This document shows positions 49,958 to 59,518 of a DNA stretch of 64,000 bases, piece by piece. The position numbers and the translations under genes were made by a program. This stretch comes from Gaeumannomyces sp. JS-464 (taxonomy: Eukaryota; Ascomycota; Sordariomycetes; Magnaporthales; Magnaporthaceae), in assembly GCA_002197995.1 (NCBI GenBank), contig NGZR01000001.1:5332001-5396000 (forward strand). The letters run 5' to 3'. Under the pieces are notes generated by a model. That model ran no database searches, was not told the origin of the DNA, and saw nothing but the letters and a program-made list of their open reading frames with translations. How positions within the stretch are numbered: the first letter of the stretch is position 1; each line of letters opens with the position of its first letter.

Positions 49958-51174
49958 CGATGGGGGCTCTCTTGGCCCTTGAAGGCGACGGCCGTGATAT
50001 CAAATCGGCGTCAGGCATGCCGTCGAGGGAAGACATGGGACCGTTTGTGGCAGCGCGATCAGCCAAGAAGTCGGGGTCTGCGCATGGGTGTATCAGGTGT
50101 GATTGAGATGGCAGTGATGCCAAGGTCGTGCCCGTTCGTGCCGCTTCCGCGGGTGAAGTTTCTCCACTGGAAAGAAAATGACACCCGACATCTCAAATAC
50201 TAGAGAACAGGCGGTGCTTACTCCAACGGGATTGGCCCGAATCCCGGATACCCAGCAGAGGAGCTTAGCACACTACGCCCTTGGCTTCGTTCCCAACCAC
50301 ATCTCCCAATATACACCTGCAGTCCGTTAACATAAACTGTACAACCGGGTTAGTAAGAACGCCCAAAAATTTGCATACAGTTGTTTACCCTAGATTATAT
50401 ATATATATATATATGTGTATTTTTTGCCCGCCGTGGCGACCTCCAGATGGATGTTGCAATCAAGGGTCTGCTCCTAAGGCACCTGAGAGAGAGGGGGGAA
50501 CAATGCACTTGTCGACTCCTCCGTGGTAACGGTAGTTGGAAGACAGTAGTTTGATTGCTCGCTCTAGATGGTAACAAGAAGCTAACGTAGGTTGACTGAT
50601 GCCGAGCACCCGTCAGAGCTATCTACGAAGGAAGGAGCCGTCCCTCCTTATAGCCCTTCCCTCCCTGTGCCTTTGGCCGTGATACTAGGCCCGTCCCTGG
50701 TACCGTGGTATACCTGCCCTGGCCCTAGTATCGTGGTTTATCCGTATCTCCACGTGACACAGTCTTGGCCCGTAATTGCCTGGGGCCTTCTCCCTACAAG
50801 GTGGCTGCACTGCCTGGCCATGGTCGTAACAATCGACCGGAAGCGCATCCCAGGGCCCTGATTGCTTGGCCAGCCCGTTGGTGCAGACCACTTGCAAACA
50901 AGCAAAGGCAGGCTGACGTCTTTCGGGTTTTGGCAGAGGTGCCCAACCCATCCATTATCGAGGCACCAGGCTGACTACAAATTGCGGGGTATCCCTCCCT
51001 CTCTCGGACGGTCTCGTCCAGCTCTGGATACCCTCTCCATCAACCGGCCCCGAGCAAATGGTTGTTGCGCTCTGTAGGCATTTTCTTGCCTATCGTGCGC
51101 CCCTCCTTAGTCTTGCTGTTTTGCAACGCTCCTCACCAAGCCGGTTAAGAAAGGCGAGACGGATCGAATCCATC
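49958..51174. other. Divergent intergenic region
   Basis: About 1.2 kb between the MFS gene (-) and RNase H gene (+), with an AT microsatellite at 50395-50414. Promoters of both genes are expected here. No gene recognised. Confidence 0.55.
50395..50414. repeat. AT microsatellite
   Basis: Uninterrupted AT repeat of about 20 bases, intergenic. Confidence 0.9.
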
Positions 51175-52133
51175 ATGCCTCCGCTTGGGTGGTACCTGGC
51201 GCAGGGCCTCAGTCCGCTCGACCCCGATAGCAGCGACGACGATGAGGGACCCACCGAATTGCCGAATGGCCGTCTTGTCTGCGGTCCCCATGGCCTGGTG
51301 ATTTGCATGAAGTGCACCGTTGATTACAGCTTCATGGATGATGTTGTCGACGACGACGTTGGCGACCTTGACGAAGATGGTAGCGACCCTGACGGACACG
51401 AGGGTGGCTACATCAACAGACTGCAAAGGGGTACCGGTCGAGTCTTTCCCACCAAATTCGTCCCACCTTCTGCTGGCGCGGTCCCTATGGGAGTGTTCTC
51501 TGGCCGAAGGAACCACCTGAAGATAACCAGGCAAGCAGTTTTCTGTGGTGCAAATACTAGATGTTGCTGCTGACGCGATGAGCCACTAGATACATCCTGC
51601 CGAATGACCCTGGCACGTGCGTCATCCACACTGACGGTGCTTGCCTCGACAATGGTCAGCCAAACCCAAGAGCTGGATGGGGCTTTTGGCACGGGGAGAG
51701 CCATGTGGGCAAGGCAATCGCGTCTGGCCGCCTGGAGATGAAAGGCCCGTTTGGCGACGAGGGAGCGCAGACCAGCAACCGCGCGGAGCTCCGCGCCGTG
51801 ATCGCGGCCCTGCGCTTCAGATACTGGCCTGGCGAGGGATTCCACACCTGCGTCTTCGCCACTGACTCCGAGTACGTGGTTGAAGGCTGCACCAACTGGG
51901 CGCGGAGGTGGATCAAGGAGGGCTGGACGACAAGTGCGAAACAGCCCGTCGCCAATAAGGATCTGTGGGAGGCTCTCCTAGGCGAGATCGAGAAGAAGCA
52001 CGGCGACGGAATGGCTGTGCAGTTTTGGAGGATCCCGAGAGAGTTGAACACAACAGCGGATGGTGCGGCCAGGGCCGCCGCCGGAAAGGAGGCTCCTGAT
52101 GAGTGGTGCGATGTGCTTGGGATCAATGTCTGA
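51175..52133 (+). CDS. Ribonuclease H-like protein (type 1 fold) with Cys/His N-terminal module
   Basis: Predicted to cleave RNA in RNA-DNA hybrids. Exon 1 is 51175-51530 and exon 2 is 51590-52133, total 900 nt, 299 aa. The intron uses a GC donor (AG|GCAAGC) with a CTGAC branch site and CACTAG acceptor; it joins ITR to YILPNDPGTCVIHTDGAC in frame. The four catalytic acids of RNase H1 are present: Asp134 (HTDGAC), Glu185 (SNRAELRAV), Asp211 (ATDSEYVV) and Asp276 (TADGAA). The N-terminal 118 residues hold an acidic stretch (DPDSSDDDEG) and a Cys/His cluster (CGPHGLVICMKCTVDYSFM), a possible zinc knuckle, and lack the classical hybrid-binding domain. The start at 51175 (MPPLGWYLAQG) is the last ATG before the Cys/His module; an in-frame upstream frame exists but looks non-coding. 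No organelle signal is evident. Confidence 0.9.
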
Positions 52134-52612
52134 CTCCTTCGAGCCGACCATCGCACAAATAGTTGCGCCGCTTCTCAGATTGCATGGTCAAATGCTGGAG
52201 CGCATGGAACAGCAGACTTTACGAGTTCACTTGGTTGAGCGCAAGCCGGGAGATTGAGAGTGTGAATCGAGGGCCCGTCAACGGACGGCAGTAATAAAAG
52301 GCAGCATAGCTTAGGTGTTCTGCAATCCATCTCGTGCCATCCTTCTAGCTATACTTGGTGGGTAAACATATTTCCGGTGAGAAGATGGTATAACTGTGTA
52401 GGAACACCAGGGCTGCTGACGGGTGGGAAGGGAAGAAAGGAAGAAAACGCAAAGCAGAAGAACAAGATCACATGGGAGAATGCACATCTTGTACAGCCGG
52501 CCGTTGCTGCACATCAATGCATGTCGACTGCGGAAGCGGGCCCAGCGGTCCACCTAGCTCGGTCAAGCACCATTAGCCAGGCGGAATTGCCGTGGTTCTT
52601 CTCCAGGCCGTG

Positions 52613-52618
52613 CCTCGG
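52613..52618 (+). promoter_or_regulatory. CCTCGG box (FarA/FarB-type site), distal
   Basis: Exact CCTCGG, 266 bp before the thiolase ATG. This hexamer is the core bound by the fatty-acid regulators FarA/FarB (Far1/Far2 in Magnaporthe) upstream of beta-oxidation genes. Confidence 0.55.
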
Positions 52619-52669
52619 CAACATAAGCCGGGGTAAACCCCACTGCAGAGCTTCGTCGGCCCTGGGGAA

Positions 52670-52675
52670 CCTCGG
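52670..52675 (+). promoter_or_regulatory. CCTCGG box (FarA/FarB-type site), proximal
   Basis: Second exact CCTCGG, 57 bp downstream of the first and 209 bp before the ATG, same orientation. Two copies upstream of a beta-oxidation gene make chance less likely. Confidence 0.6.
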
Positions 52676-52878
52676 ACCCTGCTCGAGGTCTCGGTTTCCG
52701 CGCGCCTTTGCCACAATGCGTTCTGCCGACTCGTCCGCCAAACATATACCATAGCCGCGCTTCCAAGAGGGTGCTACCACTGTTCACGTTCCGCAAGCAT
52801 TCCATTCGTCTCGATCAAACCTCCGCTCCAATTGCTCCTCGTCTTCACGTCGCACGATCGATTCTCAAATACGACAAA

Positions 52879-54380
52879 ATGGCTGCCGAACGCCTTGGTT
52901 CCATCCTCAAGCACCTCGCGCCCAGCAACGCGCTCTCTACCCTGTGAGTGCCACGTCGACCGCAGCCATCGCGGCCAAATCACGTTCAGCTTTACGGCTT
53001 GCTAACTTATCATTGTCTCCGACAGCACTTCCAAGAATGACGACGATATCGTCATCACCCTCGCCGTGCGGACGCCGCTTGCGAAGGCCAAGAAGGGAGG
53101 CTTCAAGGACACCACGCTCGAGTACATGATCTACGCGCTGCTGCAGCAAGTGAGGGAAAAGTCCAGACTGGATCCCGCCCTGGTGGAGGATATCTGCATG
53201 GGCAATGTGAGTCCAAGCCTTCCTCATATCCCCCGCCCTCGCGGCCCCCATTACGGCTGACCACCCTCTTTACGCATCTTTCCAGGTCTCGGACGGCAAG
53301 GCGGCGTACAAGCTCCGCGCGGCGGCCCTGGCGGCCGGCTTCCCCAACACGGCGGGCGCGTCGTCGGTGAACCGCTTCTGCTCATCGGGCCTCAAGGCGA
53401 CGCAGGATATCGCTAACGCCATTAGCGCCGGCGCGATCCAGGTCGGCATCGCGCTGGGCGCCGAGTCCATGACGGCGGGCGGCGATGCGCTCGACCAGCC
53501 CTTCGACGAGGCCATCACGCAGGCGAGCCAGGAGGCGCAGGACTGCGTGCAGCCCATGGGCTGGACGAGCGAGAACGTGTCGCGCGACTTTGGCATCACG
53601 CGCGAGGAGATGGACCGCTACGCCGCGCTGAGCTTCCAAAAGGCCGAGAAGGCCCAGAAGGCCGGCCTGTTCGACGACGAGATCGTTCCCATCAAGACCA
53701 AGGTCAAGGACGCCAACGGCAAGTTCAAGGAGGTCACTATCACCAAGGACGAGGGCATCAGGCCCGGCACCACCGCCGAGACGCTAGGCAAGATCAGGGT
53801 TGCGTTCCCGCAGTGGGGACCGACCACGACCGGCGGCAACGCTAGCCAGGTCACGGATGGAGGTGAGTAAACCCTTGGAGTCTGAGATCTACGAGCAGTG
53901 GCGGCTCGGCCACGATTGCGGTTCAAATGACTGACCGAATACCCGAACTCAGCCGCCGCAGTTCTCCTGATGAAGCGCTCGACGGCCGTCAAGCTGGGCC
54001 AGCCCATCTTGGCCAAGTTCGTGGGCGCGACGGTGGCCGGCCTCGCGCCGCGCATCATGGGCATCGGCCCGACGGTCGCGATCCCGAAGCTGCTGGCGCA
54101 GCACGGCATCACTCTCAACGACGTCGACGTGGTCGAGATCAACGAGGCCTTCGCCAGCATGGCCGTTTACTGCCGCGACACGCTCAAGCTGGACGCCAAC
54201 ACCAAGCTGAACCCGCGCGGCGGCGCCATTGCGCTGGGCCACCCGCTGGGCGCGACGGGCACCCGGCAGATCGTCACGGGCCTGAGCGAGTGCCGCCACA
54301 CGGGCAAGAAGATCCTCCTGACGAGCATGTGCATCGGCACCGGCATGGGCATGGCGGGACTGTTTGTGTCGGAGCAGTAG
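52879..54380 (+). CDS. Peroxisomal 3-ketoacyl-CoA thiolase
   Basis: Catalyses the last, thiolytic step of fatty-acid beta-oxidation, releasing acetyl-CoA in peroxisomes (Pot1/Fox3/ACAA1 family). Exons 52879-52943, 53026-53206, 53286-53862 and 53953-54380 give 1251 nt, 416 aa, the normal length. The N-terminus MAAERLGSILKHLAPSN carries a PTS2 signal, R5-L6-x5-H12-L13, fitting the peroxisomal consensus. Catalytic residues are all present: nucleophile Cys114 (VNRFCSSGLKA), His371 (IALGHPLGATG) and Cys401 (SMCIGTGMGMA), with NEAFAS before them. All introns have GTGAGT donors; intron 1 has a GCTAAC branch site. Two CCTCGG boxes lie upstream, consistent with induction by fatty acids. No frame problem. 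Very confident. Confidence 0.97.
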
Positions 54381-55517
54381 GACTGCGCGTACGACTTGCG
54401 GTTTAAGCTGTGATTGATCCGGGCTTCGCAAAACTTGGCGTTCACGGCCATGTGTATGTGTATTTAGATCCATAGCGACAATGCTCTTGTGCTATTTAGA
54501 CGTCGTTGTTCATGTCCGGTTTTGTGCCATCTGGAAGCCACCTCCACACCTACATCATCAAGCCCTCGCCAAACCCATTCAGCTTGGGGCGGCGCACCGA
54601 GCGTTGACGTCTCCGTGCGCGCTTTATTGACGCCAAGAAGACCACTTCCAGCCAGCGGAAGCTCAGCTGGCCCACTGAAACCCGCCGACGGAACGTCAAA
54701 CTGCCAATGCTGGAAAGGCAGAAAGATGGATGGCAGGGCCCGCCGCTCCGCGAATTCGCACCGCTGCACGGGCAAGATTGCGTGGCGTACCCTGGGCACC
54801 CAGGGCGCCATGAACCAACACACTTGTTGATTGGACGGCCCGGTTTTTACCCCCTGTCCTGCCAGGCTCCATCGGCAGCAGCCTCGGGGCGCCTAGTCCT
54901 ATTTTGGGCATTGATCCAACGAATCCTCGTATCGCCCGCGCGGCATCGCCTGGATTCGATCCCCCGTTTTCCACACCTCCTTGCAGGCACACAGCCCGCC
55001 TGAAAACCCGCCACGCAATATTGGAGAATGGCTTTTGCAGTTCGGCACGCCCCGGCTCTTCCGCGCATTGTCTCTCTTTTCTGCCCGTTTTGATTCTTGA
55101 TTGTTCGTGCTGCGAAGTTCGATAGTTTCTTGAGCAGGTTGCTTAAGCAAGAGATTCACGGATCACTCGTTCTAACCGTGAGGTTTTTGCTTCTTTCGTC
55201 GTTTCCTTCGTTTCAGCGACGCCCGCCCTCGAAACGCCCGCCTCAGCCGTCCCTGCGATATTTGCAACTTGCGTCGCCTTCGCTGGCAGACGCCTTTCCC
55301 TTGGAGTGCCATCTATCCATAAACCGAGCGATCTGTTTGTTTTATTTTTATTATCAGTCCATGAATTATCACGCTACCATATATATGTTTATAATTTGTT
55401 GATATCTATCCTTTCCGTCTCGACCCTCCTTGAGCCTCGAGAACCTCCCGTTTCTCCGCTTCCCGACCTCCGGCGCCCGCGCGCGTCTCGTAGGCACCCT
55501 CGATCTCGACCGTCACG
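54381..55517. other. Intergenic region
   Basis: About 1.1 kb between the thiolase and GH128 genes, both plus strand. A T/C-rich leader precedes 55518. No gene recognised. Confidence 0.6.
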
Positions 55518-56618
55518 ATGCATATCCCGTCGGCCCTGCTGGCCCTGGCCTGCCGATCCTGTCCGGAGTCCATCACGCGGCAGCCCAGCAGCCGAACCAG
55601 AAGCGCGGGCTCTGCTACGTGCCCAACAAGGACTACCCGCAGGACAACTACGTCTGGACGCGCCCCGTGTCGCCGCTGACGTGGTACTACAACTACGGGC
55701 CCGAGCCGTCCATCGTCTTCAACAACATCTCGCAGGACAAGTTCGAGTTCGTGCCCATGCTGTGGGGCGCGCCCAAGGACCCCTCGGACACAACCTTCCT
55801 CAACACGGTGCGCGACCTCATCACCAAGAAGAACGTCAACATCACGCACGTCCTCGGCTTCAACGAGCCGGACGCGCCGAGCAGCTGGGGCGGCTCGGAC
55901 GTCCAGCCGGCCTTTGCCGCCCGCGTATGGATCAAGAACATAATACCGCTGCAGGAGATGGGCGTCAAGGCCGGCCTGCCCGCGCCCACGGGCGGCTGGG
56001 GCGGCATCCCGTGGCTGAAGCAGTTCCTGGGCAACTGCAGCGACATTATCAGCGAAGGCGGGAACAAGAAGAACTGCACGTTTGACTTTGTCCCCATCCA
56101 CTGGTACGGCGACTTTGGCGCGCTGGCGTCGCACATTGGCACATATGCCGCTGCGTGAGTTTGCCCTGCCCTGCTCGTTTCCTTCACGCTTACTCCCTTG
56201 TCGGCTCCCATATGTCGCGGTATGGCTAACGCAGGTACCTTTCATCCTCGGCAGCTTCCCCGGAAAGAAGATGTGGGTGACCGAGTACAACCTCAACGAC
56301 CAGCCCCTCGCCGCGACCCAAGACTTTGTCAGGATGTCGATGGAGTACATGGACCGGATCGACGACGTTGAGCGCTACAGCCTGTTCGGCTCGTTCCGCT
56401 CGCACAAGAGCAACGTCGGCCCCAACGCGACCATGCTCTCGGCCGGCGGCCAGCTGACTGACATTGGAGCCATGTACCTCGGCAAGCCGCCAACGGGAAT
56501 CCTGCCGCAGAGCGGGGGCACGAGCGACGCGTCTTCGGGCCGGTTCGCGCCTGGCGTGCTGGTGCGCAAAGCTGCTGCCGTCGCCGGTGTGTCCGGGGCT
56601 CTCACGCTCGCGTTGTAG
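55518..56618 (+). CDS. GH128 (Asl1-like) beta-1,3-glucanase, probably GPI-anchored; one frame break
   Basis: Cell-wall glycoside hydrolase of the GH128/Asl1 family, expected to act on beta-1,3-glucan. Exons 55518-56154 and 56255-56618 (GTGAGT donor, GCTAAC branch site, CGGCAG acceptor). The ATG at 55518 reads MHIPSALLALA; one C is missing near 55548 before LPILSGVHHAAAQQ. With it the signal peptide is complete and the length is 1002 nt (333 aa). The family start is KRGLCYVPNKDYPQDNYVW and WYYNYGPEPS. Predicted catalytic acids are Glu117 (VLGFNEPDAP) and Glu223 (MWVTEYNL). FVPIHWYGDF and LASHIGTY are also typical. The C-terminus ends in a hydrophobic tail (KAAAVAGVSGALTLAL) after a Ser/Gly-rich stretch, suggesting a GPI signal. 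Confidence 0.92.
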
Positions 56619-57609
56619 GGAACGCGGGTGCGAGTCTCGACCAGCGGTTTGGCGTCGTTTGAGGGAATGCGTCGTCCAAGCTTCGTCGGTCCTTGGATTG
56701 TTTGGAACACCCTTGGTCCCGACCGGCTTTCTATCACGCAAGGACCACCCTATCCAGGCAGCGTGGTTCCTATCAAGCATTCCCGGTAGGGTCGCTTGAG
56801 TTATTCAAGTCCCGGACCCTCGGTTTACTGTACTCTAATGTCTCGTCGTCTCCTTCGCCTTGTTTCATTGCGTATACAGACATGCTGCGCCAGCGAGCCA
56901 GCAACCTCGGCACTGTTGAAACTTTTATTTATGATTCTCTGTATATATCAAGAATTCACGACAAGTATGACTGTAAACTAATATATGTGACTGTGCGTAG
57001 ATAGCATGATCGGGATGATTGTGGGAGCGTCTGTCCCGAATCCAGCCCTGTCGGGAGACAGGTCGGATAGGTCTTGTGGGACCGACGAGTACCGCATTCT
57101 GAACCGCAGCACCTTCAACCATGGTGGCCAAAGACAAACACAAATGCCAGAGGAACCCCTCCATGGGGAGCCAGGCAGCCCCCGTCTAATTCGGCTGCCA
57201 CGGTAGAGCACACATCAAACGGAATCCTGCTGGCGTCGGCCGGTCTAGGCTTTCGGCCGTCAATGCCGAGCGGACTCGCGAGCGTTTTTATGGCGACATC
57301 AATCTGTCGCACAAGCACCATCCCAGGAATAAAACCGCCGTGGGTCTTGAACTTCTGCCCCGACTGTTTGTATGTACGTAATAAGGCTCAGAAACGTTGC
57401 ACCAAGAATAAGCAGCGGGGGTCCAGAACAGCTCCAGGCTCCGAAGCGAGTCACTCGGGGTGTGTCCCTGTTTGACCACCTGCAGTCACCAGCCCACAGG
57501 CTACCCGCATGTCGTCCCGGCAGGGCTAAACCCTCCCTCCTGGTGGGCCGGCTACACACCATATTATCCCTCCATCGGCACCCGATACCCCAACAAACGA
57601 GCACTCTCA
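56619..57609. other. Intergenic region before the tRNA pair
   Basis: About 1 kb between the GH128 gene and the tRNA genes. Open on both strands for some length (57115-57321 minus; 57074-57475 plus) without domains. No gene called. Confidence 0.5.
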
Positions 57610-57717
57610 TCCGATATGGTGTAGTGGCTAACATCCGGCACTCTCAAGAAGACTTCACTGCGAAGGTCACTCTCCTGAGTCCCTGCCGAGCCCGGGGTTC
57701 GATTCCCCGTATCGGAG
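57610..57717 (+). tRNA. tRNA-Glu (CTC) with 36-nt intron
   Basis: Acceptor stem TCCGATA (57610-57616) pairs with TATCGGA (57710-57716), with G73 at 57717. The D arm contains the A box (TGGTGTAGTGG) and the T arm is CCGGGGTTCGATTCCCCG. The anticodon stem CGGCA/TGCCG closes a loop read as CTCTCA plus C, anticodon CTC at 57643-57645. The intron 57647-57682 sits between positions 37 and 38, the canonical place. Mature length is 72 nt. CCA is not encoded, as expected. Confidence 0.95.
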
Positions 57718-57720
57718 TTC

Positions 57721-57801
57721 GCCCGGTTAGCTCAATCGGTAGAGCGTGAGACTCTTATGAGGTCTATCTCAAGGTTGCGGGTTCGACCCCCGCATCGGGC
57801 T
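57721..57801 (+). tRNA. tRNA-Lys (CTT) with 8-nt intron
   Basis: Acceptor stem GCCCGGT pairs with ATCGGGC, discriminator T at 57801. A box TAGCTCAATCGGTAGAGC and B box GGTTCGACCCC are intact. Stem TGAGA/TCTCA closes loop CTCTTA plus A, anticodon CTT at 57754-57756. The intron TGAGGTCT (57758-57765) lies between positions 37 and 38. Mature length is 73 nt. Starts only 3 bp after the tRNA-Glu gene. Confidence 0.95.
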
Positions 57802-57840
57802 CAATTCCCGATGCGCCTGTGACACAGGTCCATCAACCAG

Positions 57841-57864
57841 TTTTTTTTTTTTCTTTTTTTTTTT
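57841..57864 (+). terminator. Poly(T) Pol III terminator for the tRNA pair
   Basis: T12-C-T11 beginning 39 bp after tRNA-Lys. It is the first long T run downstream; there is none between the two tRNAs, so one transcript could span both. Confidence 0.75.
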
Positions 57865-58275
57865 CTTTCTTCCCTCTCCTTTTCTTCTTTTTATATCCTG
57901 CGTCCCTCGGAGACCGTGAGGGTGAGTGAAATGTGAATTCGGCCTGTTGGCGACGTTATCGACGAGGGCATTTGATTAACCTGTTTTTCGATTGCCCATT
58001 TCGCCAGAACTTCCGCACGTGGATTGGCTGGATCGAAGCTTTAATTTTTCCATGACTTCGCCCCACGCACTCGGATTTGCCTGTGCAGCACCCAGTTAGT
58101 CAATCCCAGCGCCTCGGCACCGTCAAGATTCAGGCATACACGTCGCTGCCTTCTTTGAAATCGCACGCGCATGCGTGTTTAAAGTGCTTCACCATGCGCT
58201 GCCACCACGCGCTGGTCGGCTAGGTTCCTTTATTTTCCACACCATCCCCCCGTTTTATTCTGTCGAACTATCCCC
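57865..58275. other. Intergenic region after the tRNA pair
   Basis: About 0.4 kb, T/C-rich at its left end; presumed 3' region of the minus-strand metalloprotease gene. Nothing else seen. Confidence 0.6.
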
Positions 58276-59518
58276 TCACGGCCCCTTGTACACAACCGGC
58301 TCCGACTCGAAATCGGGTAGCACAATAAACGGGATATCCTCAGCGCCGGCGGGCACCCCGCGAGCCCTGTACTTTCTGGGCCCGTCTTTCCTGCCGCCCG
58401 TTCCTCCCTGTGTATACGGCTCTTTGCCCGTCGACTTCAACACCGCGGGCGAGCTGGGGACCTTTCCGGTGCACAGCCCACCTCGGGGGAAGCCCTCGGG
58501 GAAAATGACGCGCTCCAGCCGCTGGCGGTAGTCGGCGTTCTGCGCCGCGATGGCAGACCAGTTGCGGTTTGACGAAATGATACCGCCCGGGATGGTCATG
58601 TCCGACATGGCGAAGCGCCCGGCATCGGCAAAGTTTTCGATCCACTGCCGACAATTTTTTGGTTAGCACTCCTGATCAGAAAGCCACAACATGCACGACA
58701 TAGATTGCACGACATAGATTGCACGACATAGAATCTTGCTCACGTTTGTCCGCCCATATGGCGTAGCTATCGCCGAGTCCTTGTTGTAGGCGTCTGCCCA
58801 CATAATCGTCTCTGAATACCGAGTCCCGATCCTGTAGCCCTTTTTCTCGACGACGTCCGCCAGCGCGAACTGGTCCAGCACGTGGGTGAACTCGTGCGCG
58901 GCTACTCCGAGAGTGTACAAGTCCTTCGTGAAGACTATGCTAGACGCCAGCTGAAACGCACTTGTCGACCCGTTAGGCAAGAAGAGTATGTTTCCTGTCC
59001 ACTGGCGCATGCCCACAGGGACCTTGGATAATTTCTGAAATAGATAGGTCCTTCTGTTAGCTCTCTGCAGTCGTCCCATCGCTCCATGTCTCGCTAACAC
59101 ACCTTCAAAATAGTGTCCCAGGACTCTTCGTATTTCTTGTGTCGGCTAACCACTTGATAGTGAGGGCAATCCGAGTAAAGGACGCCCATTGTATCGATAT
59201 CGAACGGGCTGTAAGACAAGTTTTCCACCTGAGGAGTGAAGAACTGTTCGGCCGAAGCCTAGCATCAGCCTCTGCACGTCTCTCCGACCGAGACAACACG
59301 CAATCTCACACCGACGCACTCACAATCTTGGGGATGAGATCGGGATGCCACCGTTCAGTCAAGAATAACCGACCCGGAAGGTCTCTCATGAGCTCCTGGT
59401 CATACTTGGACATACGGAATTCGGGGCTGATATCTGGCTTGGACAGCTTCAGGGCAAGGACTGCGTAGCCATGGAGAACAGCCACCAGGGCGACCGCAAG
59501 GTACAGGAGCCTGCACAT
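58276..59518 (-). CDS. Secreted HEFTH metalloprotease-like protein (possibly con-13-like)
   Basis: Predicted secreted zinc-metallopeptidase-like protein. Exons 59518-59324, 59258-59103, 59034-58744 and 58644-58276, all phase 0, give 1011 nt, 336 aa. The start MCRLLYLAVALVAVLHGYAV is a signal peptide; an in-frame upstream ATG near 59632 is less likely because it would bury the signal. The zinc motif is HEFTH with H164, E165 and H168 (GVAAHEFTHVLDQFALAD), followed by GYRIGTRYSETIMWADAYN and TPYGRTN. Exon 4 continues WIENFADAGRFAMSDMTIPG. The conserved pattern recalls fungal proteins annotated as conidiation-specific protein 13, but that is from memory and uncertain. Introns have GTGAGT, GTGTGT and GTGAGC donors; the third contains a 14-bp tandem repeat. 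No frame breaks. Divergent from the GH16 gene. Confidence 0.85.
58693..58732. repeat. 14-bp tandem repeat in intron 3 of the metalloprotease-like gene
   Basis: Nearly three units of GCACGACATAGATT within the intron at 58645-58743. Confidence 0.9.

Larger units (their letters stand above)
52134..52878. other. Intergenic region with thiolase promoter
   Basis: About 0.75 kb. The proximal part holds two CCTCGG boxes (listed separately) and a pyrimidine-rich leader just before the thiolase ATG. No gene recognised. Confidence 0.6.

Noticed and set aside
57115..57321. Minus-strand frame that looks protein-like for about 60 residues
   Set aside because: No identifiable family and no extension through splice sites; may be a remnant but not supportable.
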